Shown here in pieces: positions 46,901-61,234 of a DNA stretch of 64,000 bases. Under the pieces are notes generated by a model that ran no database searches, was not told the origin of the DNA, and was given only the letters and a program-made list of their open reading frames with translations. The position numbers were made by a program, and so were the translations under genes. Positions within the stretch are counted from its first letter, which is position 1; every line of letters starts with the position of its first letter. This DNA is from Acridotheres tristis (taxonomy: Eukaryota; Chordata; Aves; Passeriformes; Sturnidae): contig CM072886.1 in assembly GCA_037013685.1 (NCBI GenBank), forward strand, positions 60,132,933 to 60,196,932, given 5' to 3'.

Positions 46901-49900
46901 GAAGATAACTGTGCTTGAATTGAAAGAAAAGAAAAGCAGCACATACACAACTCTTTGGAAATAGGCTAAAAATGAAGAAAATACCTATCTAGAAAATCTA
47001 CTGGCCAGCAGAATCAAGTGCCTTGGGGGAAATATGTGACTTGGCAAACTGCTGAAAAGATAAAGTTTTCATTGTTTTTGGAAGCAAAAAGTGAGTTTTA
47101 CTATCTCTTATATTTGCAAATATAATTGTCTAAATATAAATTGATTTTCCCAATTAAATGGTTCTAAGGTTTGCTGCCAAAAAATGTGGTTGTGCATATA
47201 TTTCCTGTCCTTGTGCTATGCTTCTCTTTTTCCCCATGTGAAAAATCTCTCTGTTGTGCAACTGGTTGAGCTGACTGAAAATTAATTCTAAAGAAAAAAA
47301 AATTCTCTGCAGATTCGCTGTGCATTTTCACTGGCGTTTACTGCTGGCTTCTCAAAAGTTTTGTGTGTCCTCTTCTGCCCGTGAAAGGTAGCTGGGAATA
47401 CTTTCTGTACCTCTTTCACCAAATTCTGTTGACTGCATTGTTGGAGAGGGTATGGTCTCCCGTTATTTTGTGAGGTTGGAGCATAAGACAGCAACATAGA
47501 TCTTTACCCTTCCATGTTGATGAACCCTAATATTATGTTTTTGTGCTTGTCTGAAAGCATTTGTTCTTCACTCCATTTGCAAGTGCTGTTCCTGTCTATT
47601 TCTGAGACACAAAACTGCTCAGGCAAGGAAGAGGACAGGAAGAAGTGAGGTTTGTAGCACCTGCTTGGGGAAGCAGGAAACTGAGTGTGTTTGACTACAC
47701 CCATTGTGTGGGAGCACTGTTACCCTAGAACTCTTCCACACATATGTAGTGGTAGATATGCTAGTTTGCTTTTCTCCTGACTGGCACCTTTTTTTCTGGT
47801 TGGTTGGTTTTAGGTTTGTGTTTTGTTTTGTTTCATCCCAGTTCTGTTTCGGGCACTTGACATTAGAGTAGAATGCCAGCTTCTGGAATGCATTACCTTT
47901 TCATGGTGTCCTTAAGTGTTAAACCAAAAATTGAAGCATGAGAAACTAAGGGGCATTTTTGAAAACTTCGTTTCTTACAACTAAATGAAGTCCATCTTCA
48001 TAATCCAGGGATTTCTTTTCTTCTGGTAAAGTTAGTGTGTGTAGTGTAAATACTGTTTATAAGTCTGCACTGTACATTTCTGCATCTACACTTACTCGTC
48101 TAGAATGCTTTTACAGAAGAAGTACCTGTTTTAGAGTTATGCTTTAGGATTTGGTGAATTTCAACCTAGAATTGCCTTTTTTCCCCATTGAAATGAAAAT
48201 AAATTTAGATGGAGTAGCTCTCATATCAAGATGAGTGTTAGGGCAGATAAAATCTATCCTTTTCTCTAGCAAAGTCTGTGCATAAACTTTTTAACCACCT
48301 CCTAATACTCTAATTTTTACAGTGCCCTTGTTTTAAGTTACTATGAACATGACTGAGCATTTAAATACAGGATGTTCCAGATTTTCTGTGTTTAAGTGCC
48401 TAATAAAGTGTTACATAATACCCCTGCGATGTCTGAAAAGTTCAGTCTTTGATCAAGCCATTAATTCCAAGGATAATGTGCTTAAATTTAGCACAGTGCT
48501 GACAGTTTCTACAGTGGGGAAAAAAACCCCAACTTTCTTTTGGCTTAGAATAACCTGTCAAGTTGGCACTTTTTTCCCCTTACTGATATTTGTTTCTTTC
48601 TGTTGTGTGCAGTTACTGGGATATTGCTGGGATATCACTGGGATAATGTGAACAAAACTGCTCTGTTGTATTGGTTTGTATTTTTAAAGACCACTAACAT
48701 TTTTCTATAGAAAAGGAACTGAAAATAGAATTGCACAGACATTGCAGCAGCAGAATGGGGCAAGTTATTTTAGATATGCCAGTTCCCATTCTAGTGACGG
48801 ATTGCACTTTAAGCCTACTGTTTTATTTTTGAATTGATGAATATGTGCAGGCTCAAGGCTTTCATCTGGCCTGAAAGTTAAGTATATTTCAAAACTGGGG
48901 CTTTACAAACACTGCTATAAGAATCCTGCCGTTCCTGCGTTCAGGCAATTCCCGTTGGCATTTGGGGAAGATAATTTACATTGAAGTCACAGAAAGACCT
49001 GCTAGCAGGGTGGTTGGGTAGACAAACATTTGTCTCTATTCCTTCTTTGTGTTTTGAATAAATCAACAGTGTACTTATCAGTTAGACAGACAAAGTGAAA
49101 AGGTGCTTGACTGACTGTGCTGTGTTCTAAATTTTTTAAAACTAAACCTTTAAATGTGGGGGGAGAAAGATCAGGTCTGTGTTGATTCTGTTCTTAGTGC
49201 TGCTACTTTGAAGTTATTTACTCGAGAATGCAGATGTGAAAACTGCACTGAAATCTCAGGATCAGTTAGTGACTGAGTGACTGGTGAACTCAAGCTGGAT
49301 CATGTCTAATGAGACCTGTTTTGGTCCTGCTTCCTTTTTGGTGCTGTGATGTCCATCCATTGTCTGTGGTGGATGAAGGGACACGATGTTGTGGAGTGGG
49401 AGCTCAGCAGTGCTGGGAGGTGGTGTGAAAATAACTGTTTGGGATTTGGGGCACTCATCACATCTGAAAAGACTAGCTGGGCTCAGTATCTGTTATCCAA
49501 GAATTCCTTTGTGAGAAAAAGGTGAGGAGGTGTTGTATTTAATGATTATGGAAACCGAGGACCAAGCTCCAGGTAGGTGCCTGAGCCCTGCAGGTGGCTT
49601 AGAAAGAGAAAGGGGAAGCAGTGCTGTGGTGTTCCCACCCTTACAGAACTTACAGAGTTCTAGGGACTTTCAGAGAAGCCTTTGCAGGGACTCAAGTATC
49701 TGCTTTGTTGTATTTTACTCTCCTGGCCTTGTTATCTTCCTTGTTTCTGTTAATTTTCACTTAAGCATCTCTCTCCTAATTTTACATATGCTTAAATGGG
49801 GCCTTCTGAGCATTCCTGACAGAAAAGCTGGAGCGATGGAGTAATGTGGTGATAAGGTCAGTTTGTTCCCTCTTCATCAGTATGAATCTGTGCATAACTA

Positions 49901-50032
49901 AGGAGGGTAGATGGTACAAGATGCCATCTTTCCTATCAGAAGTACTTGATCCAAGTGACTCTTTTGTGAGGAAGCAAAGCTGGTAGTTCTGGTATTGGGT
50001 TTTTTTGCTTGTTAATTTTGGTGGGATTTTTC

Positions 50033-50052
50033 TTTTTTTTTTTTTTTTTTTT
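50033..50052 (+). repeat. Poly(T) run of 20
   Basis: This homopolymer in MBOAT1 intron 1 is preceded by T-rich sequence. It could be the antisense tail of an old retroposon or a slippage tract. Confidence 0.85.
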
Positions 50053-53000
50053 GATGTGCCAAACTTCTTGTTTGGATAACAACAGTTCACTCCTCTTTTC
50101 CTTTTCTTATTAAAATACCCTCTATAATCTGACCTGCTGGCTGTAATTCTGCTTTTAGATATATCTGACACGTAATACTGTGCAATACTGCACCTGCACA
50201 GAGGTATGTCAACTTATTATTTTAAAGTATTTTTTGGAGTTAAAGGTACTGTAATTAGTGTGATGCCTCACTGCTGAGCAGTCTGAAGAAATGAGGCAGA
50301 TCTTCTAATAACCTAAAGGCATTCTGGTTTAAAAGAACCACCAGAATGACTAAAGGCTCTAGACTGTTTGATTTTTCTGCTGTTCCTATTACAGATAGGA
50401 ATTAGTGCTGACTGTCTTAGATACAAGGGAATTTTGTCATTTGGCATCACTTGCTGAGAGAGCAGTAATTAATGAGGTACAGGTAGTGGCAGAACATTGC
50501 TGCACATAAATTATCATTGCTTAAACATCTGTTCAACATACAGAGTCATTACAGCTGGATGTGAGAGCTGTTGACAGTGAGCTAAAGCTGGTTTTGGATC
50601 AAGTCCACATATTAAATTTATCAAAGGTAAGTGTATGGGAGTGTGACTTAGCATTATGATGTGGATTTGACTTCTCAAGCTTACTTTTGACTTAAATGTT
50701 TTTCTTTTAAAATTTTTGATGACTCAGGGTTTAGTCTATAACTATATTTTGTGTCCTGCTAATGGTTATTCTGCTAGTGGCTTCATAGAGGTAATCCAGA
50801 AAGAACATCTGTTTCAAGTTTACAGTCTAAATCATGGAAGGATATTTGACCCTGTAAGTAGGGAAACAGAATTTACCCAGGAAAACAGCACAACAAGCCA
50901 AAATACTGTCAGTTTTGTATATTCTACTTCACCAGCCTCATTTTCTGCATTCAACTGCACAAAAAACACCAAGGCTATGACAACTTAGTGCTGCTTCTGA
51001 AAAGGACAATAATCTTAAATTAGTCATGCATATATGCTTTTCTCTCTCTGTCTCTCCCATGAGATAAATTCTGTTTTCAAGCCTTTGTCCCCCCAAAATC
51101 TTCTACAGGACTCCTACAGCACGAAGCCAGAGAAATGACTGGAGATGTGATATGTCAGCAGCGGAATCAGTATTTTCCCAATATTAATTAAATTAATTTG
51201 TCTCCTCTCTGATCCATGCTGATTGCAGTCTGCAGTGCCTGGCTATGAACAGAAAACAGCATCCTGCAAGTGACAGCCAGTTTTGCTTCCTTTACAATTG
51301 TTGCCTGTTTGTGCTGGCTCTCAGTGCACTGAGTTCTGTGCAAAGCAATACCGCTGTGGGCAGTAAGGGGAACTGCAGGGACGATGCTACACAAATCCTC
51401 CTCCTTCATGGAAGCCCAAGTCAGGAGTCCAGCAGTGGGAAACTTGACATGGTCTCTATGATATTGCCCTCCTTTTTGGAGGTGCTTGTCCCCTCCCTGT
51501 GTAGTGCTAAGCGATCTCTGCAGAGAATATTTGTCCTTATAGTTCATAAAAATAGTCTGGAAGATCAAAATATTTTGAGAAATTTCAGCAAGTATCAGAT
51601 ATCTTTGGGATCTGATTAAAGACTATTCCATCTCTCATTCTTAACACACCCCTTCTAAATACCACACTTTTGATGTTATGAAATGCTGTAATAACAGCAG
51701 GTCTGTTTTCAAGATCAAAGTAGAAATGTCTCCAGCAAAGTGAACTTAAACATGTTGTTTTCCAGGTGTTTTTGGTTATATGGGTAAAATATTCTTTTAA
51801 ACGTGGAAAACAAATTACTGCATTTCTGTAGTTCTTTCTTTATTCTTTGTGAGAAAGGCATCACCCTGGAAGATGGGGTTGATCTCTGGCAGAGTGGAAT
51901 GCTTTATTATGGCATCCCCTTTCCAAAATACTGCCCAAGCACTGTTGTATTCTACAGACAGTGGTTTGACTTGAGAAGTTGCTACTACTGTCAGTCGTTT
52001 CTGTTAGCAAGGTTCTTTATGCTTTTCCACATTCTGAAAGCAGCTGTTTGGTCATCTGTGGTAAGTCTATGAATAGAGGAGAAAGTACAATTTACCAGAT
52101 AAAAGCCTTGTAGCAGTCTCCTAAAGAAATCCTTGAAACTCACTAGTACATGGCAACAAACACAGAGTATCTTGACCATGAGCCGTAACTTCATACTGAA
52201 CCACCATAGGAAGCCTCTGTTCTTATACTTCTGTTTAAGTGAAATGCAGATTTAAACCTTTATTCTCTCATTTGGCTGCTAGGTCCAAGGCTTGGAATAA
52301 AAGTAGAGGTATCTTCTTCCTTATCTATAACCTGACTGTGTCATCTGTCACATGTTGAAGTGGACATGGACCTGGATGCTGGCTGGGAATATTCTGACCG
52401 CCTGGCTGTGCTCAAACACACTTGTACCTCTGTCTGTGAATGTGCAACATGCCTGTTTTTTATCCAGATTGTGTGCTCTTGAGGACACACCAGCACCTTG
52501 TCATCCAACGAGGGCAAATTAGCAGTGTGATTGCTTGTAGTGATTGTCAGAGTTACAGCATTAATAGGAATTTTGCTTACAGAGGGCAGTTTGGTTTGGG
52601 TAATGGACTTAATTGCCATTTGGAGTTTGGAGACAACTGCGTGGTCAATTTGTTATATCCTCCTAGATTTTTGGAAAGTGAGATCAGATTTTCTGCAAGC
52701 CTAAGGGAAGAAAAATGTAGTAGAGGAAAAACAAAGTATTTTTGTGGTCAAAACAGAATGCAGGATATTTCCTTCCGATACTTAACTGTAAGGAAAAGGT
52801 TAAAAGCACTAAAATAAGAGGTTGTGTGTTTGTACTTAACTATCTCTTCCTAGAGTGTCATCTAGTAACACTCAAATGTATATTGCCACCTTTTTAAACA
52901 GGGAGATTTGCAGATGCAAGGCTTATGGGGTGAGCAGAAATGAAACTTTCTGAAGTTATCAGTAACCTACATTCAACTACAAGAAACAGTGAACAAGACT

Positions 53001-56000
53001 CTTTGTAATAATTCAGTTTAAAGGTGTATAGTAAGATTTTGTCTCCTCTCATATTTTCTATTTCCCATATCAATAATTTCTAGCTAGGAAAAGCATTTTC
53101 TCTTTTCTCCTTTTAAGATTTTTGTCGGATTTTTTTCAGTAATTTTTCAGTGCACCAAGCAACAGCTCTCTCTTTGGAAATTCTTTATGGCTCCATGGCT
53201 TTCCTGTTATAGGGATTTGACAAGTTACTACTTTTGAGGGTTTTTTTTTTTCCTCCCTAGCCTTTAACATGGAGCCAGTTTGCTCCCAGAACAAGAAGTG
53301 ATAATTGCTCCTATTCAGTGTTTTTGACATCAGGCTTATGTCCTCCAAAGGGTGACATTTTTAGATGCACCTCTTTAACTTCAGGTATTTTGGACCTTTA
53401 TTTTGTGATTTGCCAACTGGCATTTGCCCTTAGAAGTGCCCACTTGCAGATGGTTAATTGGATCAAATAAGATACTGAGCAAAAATTTCATGGATTTCCT
53501 CTGAGAGTGGTTAGGAAGTTGAGGAGATGACCTGCCTAGGTAAAAGGCCCTGCCTATTGATGGAGATGACTGAAAGGGTGGTTCCAAATCCCTAGGTGTT
53601 AGTGTCCCTTTCATACAGTACCAGTCCAATGTTTGCCAAATTTCTCCCTGTTAAAAATGGGAGAAGATGCAAAGGCTCAAGACAGATGGAACTGACTTTT
53701 TATGTACTTTGAAGGCTTGGATTATAGCATAATCCAATAGGGGGATCTTGAAACCACTGTGTTTGGCTATTCTTGCATCAACATCACGGGTACTTGGTGG
53801 GTCGGTTTGACCTGCTTGCTAACTTTATGTAAAACTCAGATTTGCAATCTAAACATCACTGCTGAGTTATTGCTACTACAGAATTTGAAAGAATAAAGAG
53901 AGGAGCTACAGCTTGCTTTTCCCCCCTTCATTGTTCATACCTGCTCTGGATCCATCCAGCCTTTTAAAGTTGAGACTAATAAAGAATTAAATGATTAATT
54001 AACCAGGCAACAATAATGATCGACTCTGTTGCGCTGGAGCTGTTCCAGATTTTCTCTCTCTGCAGAAGTGTGGATATCTTGTTTCTGTATTACAAGGCTG
54101 TCTCCAGCTGGCTGTGACTCAGATACAAGTCTTCCAGATGTCGTTGCAGAATACTGTGATGAGACTGCCTTTCTGTCTTCCAGTGTTTAATCATGGAAAA
54201 TGAAAGGAAGATACTGTCTTCTTTTGGCAGCATATTATGTGCTCTGATTCCTAATTTTATTACATCTTACTCTCTAGAGCATGGAAGAAAGTGACTGTAA
54301 AAAGCAAAGGTTTTTCCTTTCTGCTAGCAAAGTTGAAACCAGATGTGCAAAATTTTGGTGGCAACACCAAATAGATGTGACTTTTTGCCTGGACACCGTT
54401 CATCAGTGTTCAGAAGCCCTGAATTTTCTGTTTATAAAGTGTTTTTAGCAACAGTGGAAATAACCAAAAGGGAATAGTATGATCTTTTTCTCTTTGGAAA
54501 GGGAAAGGAAGGAAAGTGTGACTTAGTTCACTTGTGATGCAGCAAAACATTTCTTAAATTCTTAGGGATCTGTTTACTTGGATGCCTTAAGTATGTAGAA
54601 TGAGAATAAAATTAATGTCAAATAGAATGCAGCAAAGTCACTGTCAGATGAAGACCTGTCAGCCTTGGGTGTATGCATGTGAACACTGCATGTGTTTAAA
54701 ATGGTACACAGAAATTACTAAATAGAAGTGGTTATATGAAAAGCTGTTGTATCCCTCTATTCCTGAGTGTAGAACAGAACAAATCTGGTCTTTTGCCAGA
54801 TTATTGCTTGCTGAGTGCATCGGGTCTGTGATGTTTGCCTGCTCTGCGGAAACAACCCTCATAAACCAAAAACTGATTGAGACATAAAGGGTGATGCTTT
54901 GACCTGGTACGAGGCTTTGCACCGACCCTTGCAAAAAGAGCACAGAGTCGTGGTGAATTGTCTCGGTTAATTTGCACAGCAAAATGAAGGCGTGAGAGTG
55001 GCACAAGGTAACAAATGCTCAAAGGTGAAGGCAAGCAGCAGCACAGGTATGTGAGGCTGCTGAGCTGTCCTACACTGGATGTGAGCTTGTGATGAAGTCA
55101 CTGCCACTTTTTTGCTGCTGCCGCCACTGTCATTCCCTACCCCAGCTGTTTAAATAAGTGTATCTGCTCTGGGATCCTGCACTTTCCTCGTGCTCTGTGT
55201 GTGAACCTCTGAGATCCCAGCATCCTTAACATCTCGAACTGGGTAAAAAGCAAATGCCTGCTTACCGTGATGGCTTTTACTGGTGAAAAGCTTCTGTGAG
55301 TGGTGCTGCACAGAGGGGAGAATTGTCTTTCAAACAATCAGTCACTTCAGTTTCTGGGAGTCTTTGCTCTTTCCTTCTGTACGCCAGATCAGAGAAGCTC
55401 TGCATGCCACAGAGTTGAGCTGCACTGGATGTGCTGGTGTGACCCCAAGCTGGAGCAGGATGGGGGGGGATTGAGGTTCACTGAATTGTCACAGGATGCA
55501 ATCAGAGCAGCCCTGTAGTGGCTTCAGCGGTTTCTGCTGCACCTCTGTCTGTGGAAGGGTGGGAGCAAGGTGTTAGCATATTGAATGTAACTCTATGGTG
55601 ACAGACAAGTTCAGGATTTCTCCTACAGCATCTGGGTTTTGTAAGACTAGTGCAATTTTGTTCTTTTACTCTATAGATCTTGTATTAAAAATGAGAATTA
55701 CTTGCTTTTGTTATAATTCTGTGATGCTATTTGTAATAAATGCTGGTTGCTTGCATGAGTAAGAAATAAATTGATATTGTCTCTGCTCCAACGAACTAAA
55801 ATTCAGCATACTAAGTATTTAAATTATTGCATTATTCTATTGCATGACTGCCTGCATCACTGATATAAAGCAACTGCACCAATGAAGCCAACAAACCTTT
55901 AATGAAAACATTTTCATGGGCAGCTAACACCATGTTGGATGTAGTCCACCAGAATAAAAGCTCTTTGGGGCTATAGTATCTTGTTAAACACATTGTAAAT

Positions 56001-57240
56001 GTTTTTGACAAGAAGCTTGGCAGAACCCAACCACCCCTGGACGGCCAGCATGTCAGAGCATTTCTGAGTGAGATGTATTATCCTGTCCTGGACTGATAGC
56101 TTTGGATAATCCTCTAATCCAAATGATTGCTTAAATTTTGCAGCCTGTTTAGTTTTGCTTGGTCTGGGATGACTTGCTGCTGGAGAGATCAGGGTGAATT
56201 AAAAAAAATATTAAAAAGAGAAAAAAAAAAAAAGGACTCTGACACTGCGACTGAATAAATGAATTTACCTCCAGCTGTCTAGGGTGCAGGCTGGACTTAA
56301 GGATATTGTATCCCAGTGGTGTATTTGCTCTGTTAGAGACAGCTCCTGAGTTTTGTTTTGACTCTGACTTTGATCTGTTTTTCCTCTGACTTCTGGGATT
56401 TTTGCTGAGGCTGTCAAAGAGAAGGTGACTTGAAGAAGGCAGCGTGATGTAGGTTTTGCTCTGGAGGACACTGAAGTTTTGCTTGTCCTTGTGTCTGACA
56501 AGAGTAGCCTTTATTCCTGTACTGTTTGTCCTCTGCATGTCTTGTGCTCCCACAGCCATCATTGCCTCCTTGCAGTGAGGCCAGACTGATTTTCACATGC
56601 AGTAGCCAAAAACATTTGTGAAGCATATTCTCATAGGTGTCTGCTTGATGATACAGCAAAGTTGTTTTCTTTGCACTCAAACACAAAAAAATGGGGAGTC
56701 AGAAGCATCTCTGTGGAAGATGCTGTGGAGTGGAGGAATTCAGCTAAGGCAGCTGTCCTGTTCTCACTGCTAGTGAACAGTGTCACATTAGGATTGTTGA
56801 TTTTGCCCATGTGTTGGGGTGGGGGAAAGTCAGCTAATATTTCAGAGTCCTGGACTGGTTCCAGGCCCCTGCCTCCTGCCAACAGGACTGAGAAGGGGAA
56901 TGATGTGCCAGGCTCCTGGGCCAGGCTGGCAGCAGAGCAGAGCCTTCCTCCAAGGAGAGTGAGAATCACCAGAGCCCCACCTGTACCTTGGTGTAGCTGG
57001 AGCCTGACCTTCCTTGTCTGCTTCTGGGTGGCTGTGTGCTTGTTTAATCCCTTCTGTCACTGACCGAGAAAAGTTACCACATGAGTTAACAAGTGGGAAT
57101 GCTGAGAAGCAAAAGATTCATAGCTCGCAATTTCCCCCCCTTTTCCTACCTCTGCTCTTAATTGCTCTGAGAACAGAGAGAATCCTTTCCCTCCTCCTCC
57201 AAGAATCAAAACAGTTTTTTGTTGTGCTTGTCTTTTACAG

Positions 57241-57386
57241 ATCAATTTTGTAGCCTGTCAACTGTTTGCCCTTCTGGCTGCATTTTGGTTTCGTATTTAC
57301 TTGAGTCCCAGTCATGCCAGCTCTGCTGTTCGCCATGCATTTGCCACTCTCTTTGGAATATACTTTGCTGTCTTCTGCTTTGGGTG
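57241..57386 (+). CDS. MBOAT1: MBOAT1 coding exon 2 (146 bp)
   Basis: The exon follows CTTTTACAG and ends TTTGGGTG before GTGAGT at 57387. It reads in phase 0 from exon 1 as INFVACQLFALLAAFWFRIY, then a short polar loop (LSPSHASSAVRH), then AFATLFGIYFAVFCFGW. The two hydrophobic stretches are the first two predicted transmembrane segments. They correspond closely to human MBOAT1 (NFVVCQLVALFAAFWFRIYL...HAVATIFGIYFVIFCFGW). The exon ends after two bases of the Trp codon, which is completed by the first base of exon 3. The catalytic MBOAT residues are not in this part of the protein. Confidence 0.96.
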
Positions 57387-57899
57387 GTGAGTATTTAGTC
57401 ACCATTTAGACAAGCTTTGGGTAAAAATAATTTTAAACTTCATATCATTTTTTCTGGATTACATTTTTTTAATCTGAAGGCTCTTAATGCTACCTTAAAA
57501 AAATATCCTAACCAACATAACCATTCCAAACCCTCAAAGTAAAGTGACTCATGAAAGTATTTTTTTTAAGTGAAGTAGTTAATTTAATTTGTGATGTTTG
57601 TTCTGGAAGTTAAAGCCACACCAGTCTGCTGTGAAGATGGCTCTTCTGGAAAATATATATCCAACTTGAATGTGCACTTTGAACCAGGCTACTCTTTCAG
57701 TTGAACATATGGATAATATCTTTTTAATAAGTATCAGTCTGTGTTGGATAGTCAGGCTGTAAAGATGTGTGGTAATCCAGGTCCCCGATATGGCATCACA
57801 TTGATGTCATTTGCATGGAAGAATATTCTCTTGCTCTGAACTGCCAGCACTTCCAGGTGACATAGAAATTATCTAAATACTCATTTTGTTGTCTTCAAG
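57387..57899 (+). other. MBOAT1: MBOAT1 intron 2 (513 bp)
   Basis: This short AT-rich intron is bounded by GTGAGT and TTGTCTTCAAG. I see nothing else in it. Confidence 0.92.
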
Positions 57900-57977
57900 G
57901 TATTCCATTCATCTTTTTGTCCTGGTGATGATGAACTATGGCATTATGAATATGGCGAGTATTCCCAACATCCACAG
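57900..57977 (+). CDS. MBOAT1: MBOAT1 coding exon 3 (78 bp)
   Basis: The first base completes the Trp codon of exon 2. The exon then reads YSIHLFVLVMMNYGIM followed by NMASIPNIH and two bases of an Arg codon, before GTGAGC at 57978. The human counterpart is YSVHLFVLVLMCYAIM...SVSNIHRY, which agrees in length and phase. The central hydrophobic stretch is the third predicted membrane segment. The exon length is a multiple of three (78), so skipping it would keep the frame and remove 26 residues. Confidence 0.95.
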
Positions 57978-60900
57978 GTGAGCTGATGTGGCTGCCAGTC
58001 TGCAGCTGCCCCTCTGATAACTTCTCTGCTTTCAGGGAGAATCATGAGGAGTTTTTAGAACCACCTTCTCTTCTTTCCTTCTTTTCTTTCCCAGTTACTT
58101 GCAGGAGCTTTCTTCATGGAGTTACAGAAGCAGCTGTAATTTCAATTTGTGGTTTTTTTGGGTTGATGTATTGCATTTTCCTATGAAATTGCTGGCCTTA
58201 AAATTTGACTTTTGCAGGGATAATAATTTATGGACAAACCTTTGATTTCTTAGACATAATGAAGTCATGTTCTCCTTGGTCTTGTATTCTTCCAGATTGC
58301 ATTTGATAATCCTTTTTAATGTGTTTTCCCTATTGGTGTTTGGCCTTTAGATATTTTCCACTTATTCTTGAGTTAGGTCATTCAAATAAGGTCACTGAGG
58401 CAGCTTAGCTTAGTGATCCACAAAATGAGGTCTTGCTTTTGTTACTGGGCTTTGTGAAAAAGTAAATACCAGAACTGTTATTGCTTAAAGTAGAAGCTTA
58501 TGGTTTGGGTGTGTGATAGGTGTTTTATGTCTCTGCACTGTCTGGCTGTTTCTGTAGCTGCTGCTGAATACTCAGAATCCACATAAATCTGGGCTGGGGA
58601 ACAGAAACCCTTTCTTCACTTGCCTTCAAGGACAGAGGTGTCTGAGAATCTGATGATCAGATAATCCTCTCACCTTCCTTTTTTTCCTTCCTTTTTTCCC
58701 CTTCTCTAAATGGGAAACCTACTTATGATTTTTCTAAGATTGTTTAGAAATGTGAACTGTAAAAAACAATCTTGTCTACAGCAGTTACTAGTATTTTGCA
58801 CCAGCAAGATGGGATATTAAGGAGGTATTTTTCCCACCCTCTCATAGAGTGCAAAGCCCAGAAGTCTAGAGGTAATTAATAATGTAATTAAAAAAAAGGT
58901 AATTGGACAATATTTGTTAAAGAAATGCCATCCAGAGACCAAAACAAAAAGGTGTCCAATAAAATTGTATTATGGTTTCCTGGTCCTTGTCCCTGCCTGT
59001 CACTTCAGGGAAATGCAGGAGTTAGTGACTGTAGATCAGAGGAACCAAGCCTACAAAGGAATCATCCACTAGTTATTTACATCTTCCTAGACAAGTAGGG
59101 ATGGTGATCAGGAAAAGGACACAGCTTCAGTGGGAAACCCTCTTACTCTTCCTCTTTAGCCAATTAGCCACAATGGCTAATAGAAAAACAGCTTTATACT
59201 GAAACACAAATCATGTAATGTCACCCACTGCTGCAAGGCAGTCACGTGTTGATTTGAGTCAATGTGAAATGCCAGTCCAACATGCTGAAAAACCTCAAGA
59301 GTTCTGAGGGAGGATTGGGTTAGGACTTTTCTATTGTATTCTACTAGCCATAGCAGTGTGACTCAAAGTGCATCCACATTGTTAATTTTGGCAAAGTAAC
59401 AATGTATTCAAAGTAGCTGAGACTAAGCTTGAGCAATACCACTTTAAGGTCTAGACCTGTGCATACAGGAGAGCAGATCCTTCAGAGTGGAGCTTCAAGA
59501 CTTGGCTCTTTATTCCCCCAGAAAAATGCAGTGGAAGAGAACAAATTAAATAAACTGCATAATTTAACCTTCATACTCTTTTCCCTGGTTATTTTTTGCT
59601 ACTTTGCTCTCTGTTGAAGCTGCTAGCCTTCAAGGCCTAAAAATGGATGAATTAATCCAGCATCAGAGATGCTCCCAGCTGCAGCAGCATTTCCATATAT
59701 CTCTCCCTTCTTGCCCCCCTTTCAATCCAAGTGCTTTACATCTCAGCATGGAGGCTTATTTTAGATCCTTCATCCTGTCTCTCGCTGTTACATGTCTGAG
59801 CTGGGTGACTTGCCTTTGATGGATGCTTTCCCTTCTCTGTTGATGAGGGGGGAATCCAAGGACCTTGCTGAGGCAGGACTGGATGCCTGACCCAGATAAA
59901 ATATGATCAATTCTACTCTGAATCTCCTGAAGAATCTGTCATGTCCCTTCAGTCTGCCTTTCATCCAGCTGTTTGCTATGGGCCACATGATCCACAGGTT
60001 GCCTTGTGATCCATCACTGTCACTCACACTGCAGTTCATTAGCTCCCAGGGAGGAAAAACTCATTTCTTTTAAAACCAACCATAATTTGACAAAGGCCTG
60101 GCTCTTTTTCTGTTGTCTGCTGACTGATCCTTTTGTGTGATTTCACCTTTACTTGTCCCCTGTGGTGGATGCTCTCATGGGTCTGGGGGGGACCCTTCCT
60201 GGCACTGTGTGCTTACCGAGGCTCAGCCCTACCAGGCATGCACGATGTGCCATCTCCTTCTGTTGGTCTGTGCCTCTTCTCCCCTGCACGGATTACCTCT
60301 GCTGTGGAGGCCACCAGTAGACCTGGTCCTGGCCTGTCCCAGGTGCCAGCCTTTCATTCTGGTGTCCCAGCTCTCCACTGCACTGCATTATTTGCTTCAT
60401 GTGCCAGTCTGTCTCCAAACATCCATCCTCTTCTTTCCTCCCCAGTATCCTCTTCCTTGCTCATGTCAATACAGGGAGCAGTTACTTGTATGAAAGGCTG
60501 CATGTGCCCATGCAGATGCTGCAACATTTCCAGTCTTCAGACTGTTCAGTTGTTAAGATGGAATCCTGCTACTGCCTGCTCAACAGAAATATGCTATCAT
60601 CTTGGAACACAGAGTGAATTTGTCACATCCTACCTAAGGAACACTTCTTCAGTTGGACACTGAAGTGATCTTATAGGTCCTTTCCAATCTACCTGATTCT
60701 ATGATTTTTCTGGGAGATGGTATGCTTCAGCATGGACAGCTGGAAAGATCAGGCTATGTACCATCATCTGCCTTTACATAAAGTCACAAGAGAAAGAATA
60801 CCTTAAACTTGAATATTTTAGTCTTTGCTAGATCTGAGGAAGAGTTGTAAATAAAGAACATTTACAGACAAAACCCACAGTGGATAACTTCAGAGACTGA

Positions 60901-61234
60901 CATACAGAATCATCTGGTTTCAAATACTTAAGCTGAACAGAAATTTCAAACTAATACGTGAAAATGGGAGCTTTGAAAATTGAATTGTGCAACTTGAATT
61001 GATCTTATTTCTTCTTCAATTTTTTCCCCACCCCCAGAATGAGGAGACACCTCTGTAAGGTTTCAGCTGGGTACAAAACCATCAGTCCCCTTTCAGAATT
61101 TCTTCCAGGTCTTGTAGTGTAGCTTCAGACTTTTTAACAATCTGATTTGAGAAAATCAAAACAAGCCAAACCCAATCTGAGTGATTGTAGTTCTTGTTGG
61201 TACTTGTGTTGGTAACTATGTGTTCTGTTTTTAG
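57978..61234 (+). other. MBOAT1: MBOAT1 intron 3 (3.26 kb)
   Basis: The intron runs from GTGAGC to TGTTTTTAG. It contains a GC-richer block at about 60130-60660 with a 176-codon open frame that shows no recognisable domain, and a CR1 3' tail on the plus strand at 60640-60708. I find no further coding exon. Confidence 0.88.
60640..60708 (+). mobile_element. CR1 LINE 3' tail (sense strand)
   Basis: The sequence GTGATCTTATAGGTCCTTTCC, followed by AATCTACCTGATTCTATGATT, is the sense-strand end of a CR1 copy, including an ATTCTATG terminal unit. Only the last 50-70 bp are recognisable. Unlike the clear CR1 pieces elsewhere in the window, it points the same way as MBOAT1. Confidence 0.75.

Larger units (their letters stand above)
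34820..57240 (+). other. MBOAT1: MBOAT1 intron 1 (22.4 kb)
   Basis: The intron starts with GTGAGG at 34820 and ends with a pyrimidine-rich CTTTTACAG at 57240. It contains the rest of the CpG island (to about 35000), a CR1 fragment (43795-43935), perfect inverted repeats at 37993-38021 and 39698-39731, T/G-rich stretches near 46105-46260 and 47788-47835, and a T20 run at 50033-50052. I saw no additional exon. Open frames of up to about 133 codons, such as 56662-57063 just before exon 2, have no recognisable domain. Confidence 0.85.

Noticed and set aside
56662..57063. 133-codon plus-strand open frame just before MBOAT1 exon 2
   Set aside because: It ends before the exon 2 acceptor and does not match any MBOAT protein. 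The exon 1 to exon 2 junction is complete without it.
60133..60663. 176-codon plus-strand open frame in MBOAT1 intron 3
   Set aside because: The composition is Ser/Pro/Cys-rich without a domain. It lies next to a CR1 tail and has no splice evidence linking it to MBOAT1.
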